A stretch of 64,000 nt of DNA, taken from the NCBI GenBank assembly GCA_032768795.1, contig CP136495.1, positions 374,501 through 438,500 on the forward strand. Reading direction: 5' to 3'. The notes below the pieces were generated by a model that had not been told where the DNA came from, ran no database searches, and was given only the letters and a program-made list of their open reading frames with translations. Source of the DNA: Tremella fuciformis (taxonomy: Eukaryota; Basidiomycota; Tremellomycetes; Tremellales; Tremellaceae). The translations under genes were made by a program, and so were the position numbers. Position 1 is the stretch's first letter. Each line of letters starts with the position of its first letter. Of this stretch, positions 54,975 through 64,000 are shown piece after piece.

Positions 54975-55762
54975 TGAGCTGGACAGACGTCTCACACGAG
55001 AGAGCCCGAGGGTCGAATGGTGCTCCTCGTACCCCTCGTATCTCGCACATGTGCATCATAGACGTTTTCCCTTGCTAAATTCGCTGTACTGTGCACACCA
55101 TGTCACTCCTTCTTTTCAATGCCTCGCGTCCATCTGGTCCATTCCACTTGCTGTCCTGCTTCTCGTAGTGACTAGTGAGACGTTACTCCTTAGGATTGAC
55201 ATACTCCCACCGGCGGTGAAGGTGGCGCTATATATATCTATGCTTTCGAAACAGCAGTCAGCATCTCGAAAAATTCTTCCTTGCGCCCCAAAGTCTGGCC
55301 TCCTTCGCCCGTGACCGAGGGCGCCGACCGAGACATAGCGTGGCGGCGCGATGGCGGTCCTGCCGTCGGCGAGATGTCGCTGAGCTCTTGTGCACTACGA
55401 GAAGACCTCTGATCGGAGTCGTATGAAGTTCGGGTGCGAGCACAGGGCGAGAGACTTTGCCGACGGACGAGTCATTCCTCTTGGAGCATCCTAGGCTTTG
55501 CCCCTCCCTGATCCAGGTCGAAGCCCTCGGCTTGCTTCTCCGCAAGCTGTCGCAAAGGAGTGCCCAGCAAAGTACGTTTCGTATTCGAGTCGATGACACT
55601 CCTAGAACTGGACGCTTGGACCATTTGCCCCCTTCTCGTGCCAAATATTTGAGCGAGTGTACACTTTAACCGAAGATTGCTGGAAAACCCGGGTGGAGAA
55701 TCAGACATAGACTCTTGGCCAGTCTGCTTTGCTCAGCTGTAGTCCTCGCACCTTGAACGAAA
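54975..55762. other. Intergenic between C2 and C3
   Basis: Open frames occur on both strands (for example minus 55644-55258) but none resembles a family or has splice logic. Confidence 0.4.
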
Positions 55763-56846
55763 ATGGACACAGATTGGGAGACCGTGACTGAGTCTTCAGA
55801 AGACTCCCAACACGTCGACGACCCAGATATTCAGTGCCCGCCTGACTCGCGGCTAAGCGACAATGTCGCCGTTAGTGCGCAAGACTCTAAGCAGGAGGAT
55901 GGCAAGGTTGCAGCGCCTTCCGAGAATGAAGGGTCTGATATCGATACTGTCTATCCTTGGCCTTCGAGAAACACGGAATGGGTCTACCACTGGCTGAGCA
56001 CTGGTCATGGCGGAGCATCATTAGGTGGACCTGCAACTCTGCTACTCAGCGTGGAGCTCCATAGATGTCCAGGCGACTGGAGGAGGGGGATGCTGACTGC
56101 GCGACATTTCTGCGGCAGTTCCCCTCGCTGTGAACTCGAAAACGAGCCGGCTGCGAAGACATTCGGAATACTCGCATCCCTTGTCAGAGACCTTACCAGA
56201 CCTCGCAAGAGAGATTATAGGGGCACTTCTCTGGGATCCAGCAAAGAAGCAGCCGCAATCAGAGTGACCAGATACAAGGCACTCGATGATTATCTGGTTG
56301 GGAGATACATAGAGCCCGCCTGGTCAGAGATGGCGACGAGGGATAAAGAGTTGTGGGACGGCGCTTTCACGTACGGCTATCCGGAGAGTCTGAAAGAGGC
56401 GAGCATACAACTGGCAAGGGCGTTGGCGCAAGGCGTTTGCAATATTTATCATGACACCCTGGAAAAACGTGGATTCAATACAACGGACGAGAGCGGCCTT
56501 GTCAGATTCGGCTCTGTTTCGTTCGACGATCTTAAGAAGTTGGAGAGTGTTCTTTCTAGAAGATGTCCGGTTCCCAGTGAGTGGACCTCCTTCGATTATT
56601 GTTCCGACTCGATACCTTTTATCCAGTGTTGACCAATCAGCGTTCAAGGTCGCGCGTCCAACCAGAAACGGCACTGGTTCTGTATCGCTGTTCATAGACG
56701 ATTTGGAAGAAGGAACCCCGCTTCCCGACACTTCGACTGAGTCTAACAAGCCTCGCCAGCAGAAGAAGCAGAGACCAAATGCCCAGCGGGTCAAGTACGT
56801 CACCACAAGGGGTCCTGATGGCTTTGAACGCACCGAGGCCTGGTGA
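55763..56846 (+). CDS. Group C paralogue C3, function unknown
   Basis: Exons 55763-56576 and 56641-56846, joined by a phase-1 intron (CCC A|GTGAGT). The N-terminus is acidic (TDWETVTESSEDSQHVDDPD). The middle has RHFCGSSPRCELENEP and FGILASLVRDL, a diverged form of the GVFCP...ALxxIL region. The terminal motif is VRFGSVSFDDLKKLESVL. Exon 2 carries an acidic piece (SLFIDDLEEGTPLPD) and a basic one (RQQKKQRPNAQR). It is the most diverged intact C member. No membrane segment. Confidence 0.6.
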
Positions 56847-57556
56847 TATCCCTACAGATTATGACAACAGGCTTCATCCTTCACTCTCAGCTTTGTCACT
56901 CTCTAGACGCAACAACATGCATACTTCACTGCCCATAAAGCCTCACGCCTGGTTGGTACGCGGATTGCGCGCCTCAGGAGACAACAATGGCCCGCGCGCA
57001 CAGAAAAGTCGAGTCGCTCCGAAGGCCATGGTGAAGGGAGGCATTTTGATCTCAGCGACCATCGTCGCCCACACTCTGTGGTCGATATTTGCCGTCATCT
57101 GCGTCATGAAACGATTGGCGGTGTGAATGGATGCACCGTTGTTTTGCCAATCCGTGCGACATCCTTTCACATGGGGTGGCTGCGATCGAGGCCGGGCCAA
57201 GCAGTAGAATATGCACTCCTTTATCCTGTAGAATTTCGCAGGACTAGACGCGGAACAGTGTAGTACACCAGAGCGTCATGCAGTGGGCAGGCAGAGTTAA
57301 GTCTCACTGTTCGCGGATCCCCAGAACCCTATAAACGCTACACTTTTTTGCCAGAAACTTTGCCACCTTTTCGACATTCGTCGGGCGCACAGCATTTCCA
57401 GCTTGAAAGACGGCCGCATCATCCTTCATCCATCATCTTCATAGCATGTCAGCAAGCCGTCGAATTCTGACCGGGAGTTCAGGCTCCGTTTAAGCCCCTC
57501 TCGGGCTGAAAAGGGCTGGGGAAGCCGTCTTTAACATAACGGGTCCAGACTCGGCA
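56847..57556. other. Intergenic between C3 and C4
   Basis: A TATA-like tataaac occurs near 57331, about 225 bases before C4. No gene supported. Confidence 0.4.
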
Positions 57557-58229
57557 ATGTTCGGGGATCAGGTCACCTTACCCACAACATTCTCCTCGGC
57601 CGCTCAACCTACCTTTTGGCATACCTCGGGACCGCGATTCAAGGAGAGCTTGCTCTCCGCGCTTCAGAAGGCCCGATTGGGACATTCCAGATGACTCAGA
57701 AGATGGCGACGCACTCACATCTCCATGTGCGCTTGATGACACAAGCATCTACGCGTTCACACTCAGGGGAACATCCCCTTCCCACATCAAAGGGGTTTTC
57801 TGCCCCCGGGCTGGGGCTGGGGACGATCCCTCGTGCGACTCCTTCCCAGCTCTTGTCCTTCTGCTTGAAGAGCTTCGAAACGACGAATCAGCGCTTCTGA
57901 AAAGCTACAAAGACTGGTTTGAAGAGAGATACAAGAAGTCGAAGGAGGATGGTGGGAGCCACACTGCCGGCCTGACGCGAATCTGTCAGATGGACAAACG
58001 TGACGTTTGCGGACGTTTTCTAAGGGATCTCCTGGACGACGCTCTGCAGAAGACAGCCCCAGTAACCGCCAGGACGACACGGTTTGTCTATATGGATCCA
58101 GACTGTTATAGCACAATGCTCGGTCATGACGTCTACCGCTTCCGAGGTAAGCGTTTTCGCGGACACGAGATCGGTTCTGGGTGACGCTTAGCCTACTATA
58201 ACGATCCCATGGGTGGCGCTCTGCGATGA
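57557..58229 (+). pseudogene. Group C paralogue C4, frameshifted
   Basis: The ATG at 57557 (frame 2) encodes the N-terminal helix RFKESLLSALQKARL, matching VSSKLQEAS of C2 and VSKLQRACR of C5, then stops. The rest lies in frame 0: SIYAFTLRGTSPSHIKGVFC, then SFPALVLLLEELRND, FLRDLLDDALQKTAPVTAR and RFVYMDPDCYSTMLGHDVYR. The shift falls between about 57670 and 57735 and no GT-AG pair bridges it. The downstream phase-1 intron (CGA G|GTAAGC, 58147-58191) and last exon AYYNDPMGGALR are intact. It is probably a recent pseudogene, or else an assembly error. Confidence 0.6.
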
Positions 58230-58835
58230 TTCCCCAGCTCATCGGGTACCACATGTGTATCGCTTTTTTGCCTTGTGTCTCACCTAAAATCATATGCATT
58301 TATCAATCAGCTCCAAGCCCCTGCTGGTGTTCTATGCGCTTCTCTCCGAATCCGACCCTCTGCAATCCCGACTTCTCTGATAACAGCTGTCTTAATGGTG
58401 TGTAGGGGAATTTTGCTGCGCGTACGTGATTGTCAGTACTTGACACGCAAAGCACTGCCTCGGGTAGCATCTCTACACTCTGTCAGAGCTACGAGAAGAC
58501 ACGAGGGAGTCTTTGTTACGCTACGTCCGCTGGAGGACTCCATGAGTGAGCCGCCAACAAGCCACGAGCTTTGCCCACGGCGAAGCAGTGTGTACGTCCG
58601 TGGTAGATGTTTGAAATAGTCCCTGTCCAGCCTTTGTCGGTTGCGATCGCCTGCCATGTTGCGGTATTCCGCATGCCAGTGTGGGGAACATCTTCTTCCT
58701 TGCAGCTCAATTTGCAACCCACAGCTTTACTGAAGTATTCCCACGAAAGTCGACACACAAAGGACTGCTCAGGCCTCCTACCTTCGTGAACTTGACGTCC
58801 TGCCCGCCACCTGTTGACCACAGTCATCGACCAGC
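58230..58835. other. Intergenic between C4 and C5
   Basis: Nothing supported beyond short unrelated open frames. Confidence 0.4.
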
Positions 58836-59708
58836 ATGCCATTTATCTGGCAAGACCCCAACATTCCGCCAGCTGGCCGATCTGACAGCCGATCGGTCTC
58901 AGGAGACGATGGTCACTCATTGAGCCCACTCGACTCATCCCTTGGGCCCGTAGCGGGTCCTTCCCCTGATGGTACAGGCAGCACGAGAAGGCCAAGCGAT
59001 TGGGGCACTCACTCATCGGCTGGGGTTCACGTTGCCCGCACGATGACAGAGGAGGAACGCGATCGACGAATACGACTAACCAATGACCCGTGTTTTGCGG
59101 TCCCAGGGAGTACGATACCGGCAATGGTCGTGTCAAAGCTACAGCGGGCTTGCCGTGATGGTGGCAGACGTGAGGGGCCTTTGGCACCCTTCCCGCGAAC
59201 CACACACAACGGAACAAGCAGGAGTGTATACGCCTTCACGCTCTGCCCCCCTCCCTGCCCCGGGATCGGCATACGGGGGGTATTTTGTCCGAACGGCTAC
59301 GTGCTTGACGAGGATGGAGCGTGCGAGTCGCTCCCTGCTCTAGTTGAAATGCTGGACGAGCTGCAATATGAGACCTCTGATCTCGTGGGCGACTTCTACT
59401 GCGACATATCCCCGTTAGCGCTGAATGCCGACGCGGCTGACGAAAGCGATTATCGTGGAGTCCGACTCACCATTCTCAACGAGATCGCAAACTCCAACAG
59501 ATGCACGCTTGACGATGCGCTCGGATATCTCACCAGGACGTTTCTGACCCAAAGTTTAGAAAGACGTGTGCCAGAGCATTTACGGGGCAGCGCCAATGCC
59601 GCAAGACGGACTCAGTTCGTTTACATGGATGACCGATCCTATAGCGGAATGCTCGGCGAGGTCGAATACGACTTTGAGCCTCACATGCTTAGGTTTCCTG
59701 ATTGCTGA
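58836..59708 (+). CDS. Group C paralogue C5, function unknown, intron lost
   Basis: A single frame of 290 residues from the ATG at 58836. A disordered N-terminus is followed by TIPAMVVSKLQRACRDG, RSVYAFTLCPPPCPG, RGVFCPNGYVLDEDGACESL, PALVEMLDELQYE, FLTQSLERRVPEHLRGS and QFVYMDDRSYSGMLGEVEYD. Where other members have a donor after the phase-1 base, C5 reads GAG C|CTCACA, so the intron cannot be spliced and translation continues to PHMLRFPDC-stop. A branch/acceptor-like remnant (TGATTGCTGACCCTCCAG) remains downstream. It is the clearest full-length copy of the group core. Confidence 0.7.
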   Translation: MPFIWQDPNIPPAGRSDSRSVSGDDGHSLSPLDSSLGPVAGPSPDGTGSTRRPSDWGTHSSAGVHVARTMTEEERDRRIRLTNDPCFAVPGSTIPAMVVSKLQRACRDGGRREGPLAPFPRTTHNGTSRSVYAFTLCPPPCPGIGIRGVFCPNGYVLDEDGACESLPALVEMLDELQYETSDLVGDFYCDISPLALNADAADESDYRGVRLTILNEIANSNRCTLDDALGYLTRTFLTQSLERRVPEHLRGSANAARRTQFVYMDDRSYSGMLGEVEYDFEPHMLRFPDC

Positions 59709-60140
59709 CCCTCCAGCTTAGCACGGTCGAATGGGCCGACAGAGCCAATTGCTGAGAAGAGTCTCTTTAAGACTGAGACGTGATCCGGTTGAAGAGCTGT
59801 TGGCGCTCGAGCGCAACGCACGGTTTGGGATCGTTGAGCCGTGTAGGTCAAAGCCGTTTGTCAGCTATTCTTCCACGTGACGTATGCAGCTCTCCCTTCT
59901 TTGCTCTCCGTTGTAGGTTCCCCACTCTAACTTTGACAACTAGAGCTTCTCGTCGAAATGGTGACAAAGGACCGGAAGTGGGGCGACGTCAAAAGAGCAG
60001 TCGCCTAACGAAGTTTTAAAAGTCGCTGTCGAGGTCTCTTTCTTCTTCTCGCTGAGCACATTTGCCACCCGCGCAGACATCAACGAGCACTGGCAATTCC
60101 GGATATCGTAACGACAATACCACAGAGACAATACCACAGA
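59709..60140. other. Intergenic between C5 and C6
   Basis: Contains the intron-acceptor remnant just after C5 and an AT-rich tttaaaag near 60015. No gene seen. Confidence 0.4.
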
Positions 60141-61018
60141 ATGAGTGCCAGCCCAAATGAGAGTCCAGCTGCGGACTCGGCGCTTGCAGAGACAAGTGAT
60201 CCCAGCATCCCCTCCCATCCCGAGGTCGATGACCCTCGAGCAAAAGCCCGAGCTGAGCTCTGCCAGGACCTTTATTCGGCTGGATCGATACCCCAGGACG
60301 TTCTGACTGTGCTTCAGAGCGCTCGATTTGACGTCTTGGACACGGCGCAGGTGCGCCTGGCTCCGACGCCCGTCTTCGGGAGGAACTCCTCTCAAAGCGC
60401 CTACGTGATCTCCTTCAAAGTAGATTGGGCTGTCCCGGGCCACGTACCGTCTGTCAGCACCAAGGGCGTCTTCTGCCCGGCGTACTCAAATTTGGATGAA
60501 GATCCATGCAGAGGATCGCTGAAGTCGATCAGCAAGATTCACGCCAAGATACACGCCCAGTCCGATGGCAACCCGGTGGACTTCTCCCAACTTGCGTCCG
60601 AGTATTGTGCCTTTGACCCGACTCAAGCCGACCAAGCTCGGTGGGATCGAAAGTTGGAACGCAGATCCTGGGAGTCGCGGTTCGGTGGTCTGGTCGTCAA
60701 ATTGCTTGAGGGGGAGATTCTGGACGATATGAGAGGAAGCGGCGGTCAGACAACGACCGCCGACACGATCTGCAAAGTGGTACACGTGCCACCTGAACAA
60801 TATGACGCATGGATGTTCACAAGTAAAGGCGAGATGGACTTGAGCTGTAAGTCCGTACCCCGCCTTCGTGCCAGACTGACAATGGAGTTACCACCGTTAA
60901 CATGTGGTCAGAAGTGAAAGAAGGGCCTGGAGACCCAGGACATTTCGGGACCTCTTACGGACTGCTCCGTCCTAGGGCGGGTTTGAAATCATTCGTGGCT
61001 CATTTCCGTGTCCCTTGA
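60141..61018 (+). CDS. Group C paralogue C6, function unknown
   Basis: ATG at 60141. Core motifs are VLTVLQSARFDV; SAYVISFKVDWAVPG; KGVFCPAYSNLDEDPCRGSL; KSISKIHAKIHAQ; FGGLVVKLLEGEILDDM; and KVVHVPPEQYDAWMFTSKG. The phase-1 donor is AGC T|GTAAGT (60847), with the acceptor at 60887. Splicing leads to an exon ending at 61018. Without splicing the frame would stop at 60917. Last gene of the C array. Confidence 0.65.
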
Positions 61019-61157
61019 TCTGCTCTATAGTATGATTTCTTGTCGATACAGACTTTCTGCTGATCATACGTTTATACAGATCCAATGCACTTGTCGCATC
61101 CCGCAGATCGATATTCACTCGGCGTTTCCAGCATCGTCTATGCTACAGCACATGCAT

Positions 61158-62961
61158 CTATGACACACTCAAGTCTACCAAAATGGTTATTATACCCAGC
61201 ACAATCTCGACGCCACTGAACGTCAGCTCATTCTCTAATGACCGCAAACTTCGCTCACATCAGGATGATAACAATAGCTTCCAGTCTCTCCCCATGCGAG
61301 CTGTTTACACTCTCCTTCAGCAGCCGCAGCATATCTTGTAGCACGTCCACTCGAGCATTTAGTAGGTCTATCCGCTGGCTGATCTCCAAATACGCTCGAG
61401 CGGCGGCATACAGTGGCTCTAGGTCAGGGAAAGACCAGAAGAATTCCTGCCATTAGCGATCGCCAGATGCTTGGTAGCTAGACTGACGGGAGAATCTAGG
61501 ATGGATCCGACAAGATTGATGTTGATCCGGAGAATGAAGAGATTTCCGATCTGCTTCATGATCTCACTTCTAGGGAGCTGACATTCAGCTGTTTGACAAC
61601 ACACCGTCGATATGACTCACGCCGATCTTGCCTGTATCCGACAAACTGCGGGGTATGTGTTTCGTCTGCTCGATGGTCGAGCTGATGAGCTCCTCGAAGA
61701 GGGAGATCTTGACGGACTGCGATAGGGCATGGGACAGGGAGAGTTTGGTCCTATATGTCAGCTCTATCTCGTGCGGTAAGCGGATTTGACGCACATATAG
61801 GACGATCCTTTCCGCAAGGTGATGACATCGTTGTAGATGCTAGACCGTGAGCGCACGCAATATTGGACAACGGCCACTTACCGAGAGTAATCCGCATAAT
61901 AGAAGTTCAGGTCCTCCATCTCGACATCCTCCGATGAAAGACGTTCCACCTCAAACTTCTTACTGCAGGATCAGTATACTACCAACCTCGCAGGTCTAAC
62001 GCACATGCTGCTCAGGAAACGCTTCTCCTCCTTCTCGGTCATACCCCAGATAACAACTGTTCCGTATTCGAAGAGGAAGACATCCGGTACCCATTCTTCC
62101 TCTTCGAAATCGTCATCATCCCCACTATCGACCGTCTCTTCCTCGGTCAGGCTTTTCCGTCGTCCGCCTCCAGGCCGTTTCGAGAACCCTGTTCGTCGCT
62201 TGGTCTCTTTCTGCCTGTCCACTTTGGCATTCTCCCCATCCATCTCAGAGTTGAGATTCAGAAGATCGGCCTCAGGAATAGATCGGGAGTGTTGCGGTTT
62301 CAGTGCTGGAGATCTGAAGCCGGACGACGCAGATGGAGGCGGAAGGTAAGGAGTGTGAAGACATTCTGCGTCGAAGATCCGCGGATGTGTGCGGTAGGAA
62401 GCAGGACGGGCAGAAAGGAACGCATGCAGGCCGACGAGGTTGTACGATCTGTACGATCAGCCTCTCATAGGGCGCAGACTCATAGGGTCCGCTCACGCTG
62501 CAGTACAGTACGCTGTGACCCTAGGTAGCTTTGCCTTCTCCGTTTTGGTCAACTTCTGCGCATCTCGTCTGGCTGTACCGGCTGGGATCTGTGAAAGGGG
62601 TGTGTAGAACTGCCGCGTCAGTCATAAGTAGGTTAGAAACCACCTTATGCCCACTTGCACTCCTTCTGACCCGTCGTCTTCCATCATCCTCGCCCTACGA
62701 TCCTCATCCTCCTCTTCTTCTGGTATAGTCGGCGTGTCAGGCTGAGTGGGAAGGACCTTGAGTTCTGTGGGCTTCAGCACGTTGCTTCGGGGAGACAAAC
62801 ACAGGACGCACTGCTCCCGAGCTTTGACGTTCTGCACCGGTCAGCGCCCTGTACACCCCAGACAGCTATCGGATGGCTCACCGCATCGGCTGCCTGTTCT
62901 CTCTCCTCTGCTGAGGCAGCTGCGAGTAAGGCAGAGGGAGAGTATTGCTTGCAGGTGGCAT
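61158..62961 (-). CDS. Rmd1/DUF155-family membrane protein
   Basis: ATG at 62961 and about nine short introns. Conserved pieces in order: LPRVTAYCTA; YNLVGLHAFLSARPASYR; a basic, acidic linker; PDVFLFEYGTVVIWGMTEKE with KRFLSS; DLNFYYAD-like sequence; TKLSLSHALSQSVKISLFEE; IGNLFILRININLVGSILDS; FPDLEPLYAAARAYLEISQR; and DVLQDMLRLLKESVNSSHGE. The last splice yields VEIVLGIITILVDL, a C-terminal transmembrane segment. This fits the Rmd1/Rmd8 and RMND1 family, found on vacuolar or mitochondrial membranes. The exact junction between the first three exons is approximate. Confidence 0.85.
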
Positions 62962-63554
62962 GTTGGCGATCGCTCTTCGGTCTCCTCCCAGACAGTGCTA
63001 ATGACCGATTCTCCCCTGTATCGCGCGACGGCAATGAAGACTTGCCAGTGTCGAGCGAGCGAATGCAACCTCTGACGCAGAGAAGCAATGAGAGTGTTTC
63101 GATGGCAATTCGCAGTAGAAAGATGAGTGAGAAGCAATATGCCCAACACAATCGCCCGGTCGTCGCCGGACCGAGCTGGAATTGCAGATACATAGACATG
63201 ATCATTGAAATAGAAACACTGGATACATGCGCATCCACGAGTCCCGAGCATTCAATTGGGCATTCCCAATCAATCAGAATGCATAGACCGCGACCAAGGA
63301 GTGGAAGGCCAGCGCGGGCAAAAAGAACAAAAGAATCATGTAACGTCTCCTAGTTTCGATCTAGGGACTTTCAGGTTTCAATATGAGCCTGACACGCTAG
63401 CCTCTGCGTCAAGACGTTCATTCCCGAGCTAAAATACTCCGAGGATCTCCGGTTCCTCTCGGATCAGCCGGTGATCGGATCACCCGCCGTCCCGTATTCG
63501 CTATGAGATCTCTGCTCCTCCGCCTGTCAAGTCCAGACTCTGATGCTCACCGGA
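62962..63554. other. Intergenic upstream of the Rmd1-like gene
   Basis: No gene or repeat supported. Confidence 0.4.
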
Positions 63555-64000
63555 TCAAGACCGTGCCCCGGTCAAACCCAGCTTTCTCCTTTTTCCCGCC
63601 CGCCGATCAGCCGACAAGTCCGCCTCCGACGCCCGCCGTCGCTTCGAACGAGCCGTGTCTCCAACGTCGCTGATGCTGTCGTGACCGAGTTGTCGCGTTC
63701 GCCCTCGATCAGGTGCCGCCTCATCCTCTTTCTGCAAGATCCTGCTCGATGAACGCACTCCGCGCTGGTACAGCGGCATAACGTCCCGCCAGTGTGTTTT
63801 CGCAATCGCGGCCGCCAGACGAATGGCCATCTCGTGCGCTGCCTTAGCTTCTGCAACCCCTAGGGGATCCGGAGGTGGAATGACAACACCATACCAGTAC
63901 TGAGAAGGCCGCTCGGGGGTACCGTAGACGACGTCCACCATATAGCTCTGCCATGCCTGGCGAGCAACATCCTCGTCGCCGAAGCCGCTGTCAGCTCCCA
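63555..64000 (-). CDS. C-terminal part of an unidentified gene
   Basis: Minus-strand frame entering from the right edge and stopping at 63555. A likely acceptor (CTGACAG) lies at about 63990, after which the frame reads DEDVARQAWQSYMVDVVYG, QYWYGVVIPPPDPLGVAEAK and AAHEMAIRLAAAIAKTHW. It then becomes basic with nuclear-signal-like RSKRRR and RAGKRRK near the end. I do not recognise it. The basic tail suggests nuclear location. Confidence 0.5.
   Translation of the reverse strand, partial: GADSGFGDEDVARQAWQSYMVDVVYGTPERPSQYWYGVVIPPPDPLGVAEAKAAHEMAIRLAAAIAKTHWRDVMPLYQRGVRSSSRILQKEDEAAPDRGRTRQLGHDSISDVGDTARSKRRRASEADLSADRRAGKRRKLGLTGARS

Noticed and set aside
55258..55644. 128-codon minus-strand ORF between C2 and C3
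   Set aside because: No family motif, Arg-rich random composition and no promoter or splice context; overlaps plus-strand frames equally long.
1..64000. tRNA, rRNA, CRISPR or bacterial operon signals
   Set aside because: No cloverleaf with conserved TTCGA arm was found by eye, no regularly spaced repeats, and the spliced genes exclude a prokaryote.

Overview
The window is eukaryotic and fungal, and best fits a basidiomycete yeast-like lineage (probably Tremellomycetes; this is inference). Genes are dense and cut by many 40-60 base introns with GT(G/A)AG(T/C) donors and CTGAC-like branch points. Their proteins are fungal: a Gcn2 kinase, a trifunctional folate enzyme, a desaturase fused to cytochrome b5, and a Dmc1 with about 18 tiny exons. 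No rRNA, tRNA or CRISPR array was seen.

Two kinds of territory alternate. Conserved housekeeping islands are tightly packed. Island 1 (16.2-25.9 kb) has a delta-9 fatty acid desaturase, a proline/glutamine-rich nuclear-type protein and proteasome subunit Rpn2. Island 2 (35.8-51.7 kb) has a metallo-beta-lactamase-fold hydrolase, Gcn2, a HAD hydrolase, an aconitase-family enzyme, Dmc1 and Fol1. Island 3 (61.2-64.0 kb) has an Rmd1/DUF155 membrane protein and the end of an unidentified gene.

Between the islands lie accessory regions with mobile DNA and three groups of fast-diverging paralogous genes that I cannot match to a named family. Group A is on the minus strand (2.7-3.2, 10.0-15.3 and 31.9-33.2 kb). 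Group B is six plus-strand genes in tandem (26.5-35.4 kb). Group C is six plus-strand genes in tandem (52.4-61.0 kb). All six B genes carry one phase-0 intron directly after a conserved His codon. Five of six C genes carry one phase-1 intron after a shared Phe/Val-x-x-x-Pro-x-x-Tyr motif. Groups A and C share a strand-like [R/G][L/V]xF[C/V/G]P motif, an Ala-Leu helix and a terminal FVxV...Y motif, so they look like two branches of one superfamily. Several copies are broken or truncated.

Mobile DNA: bases 1-2665 are the 3' part of a Ngaro/PAT-type tyrosine-recombinase retrotransposon (RT-RNase H, frameshifted recombinase, split direct repeats) that abuts the 3' end of a group A gene. Bases about 4740-8849 are a two-gene DDE-integrase element bounded by about 156-base inverted repeats, with its genes facing each other.

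Gene models with introns were built by eye from splice motifs and reading frame. Start codons marked uncertain should be treated as such.
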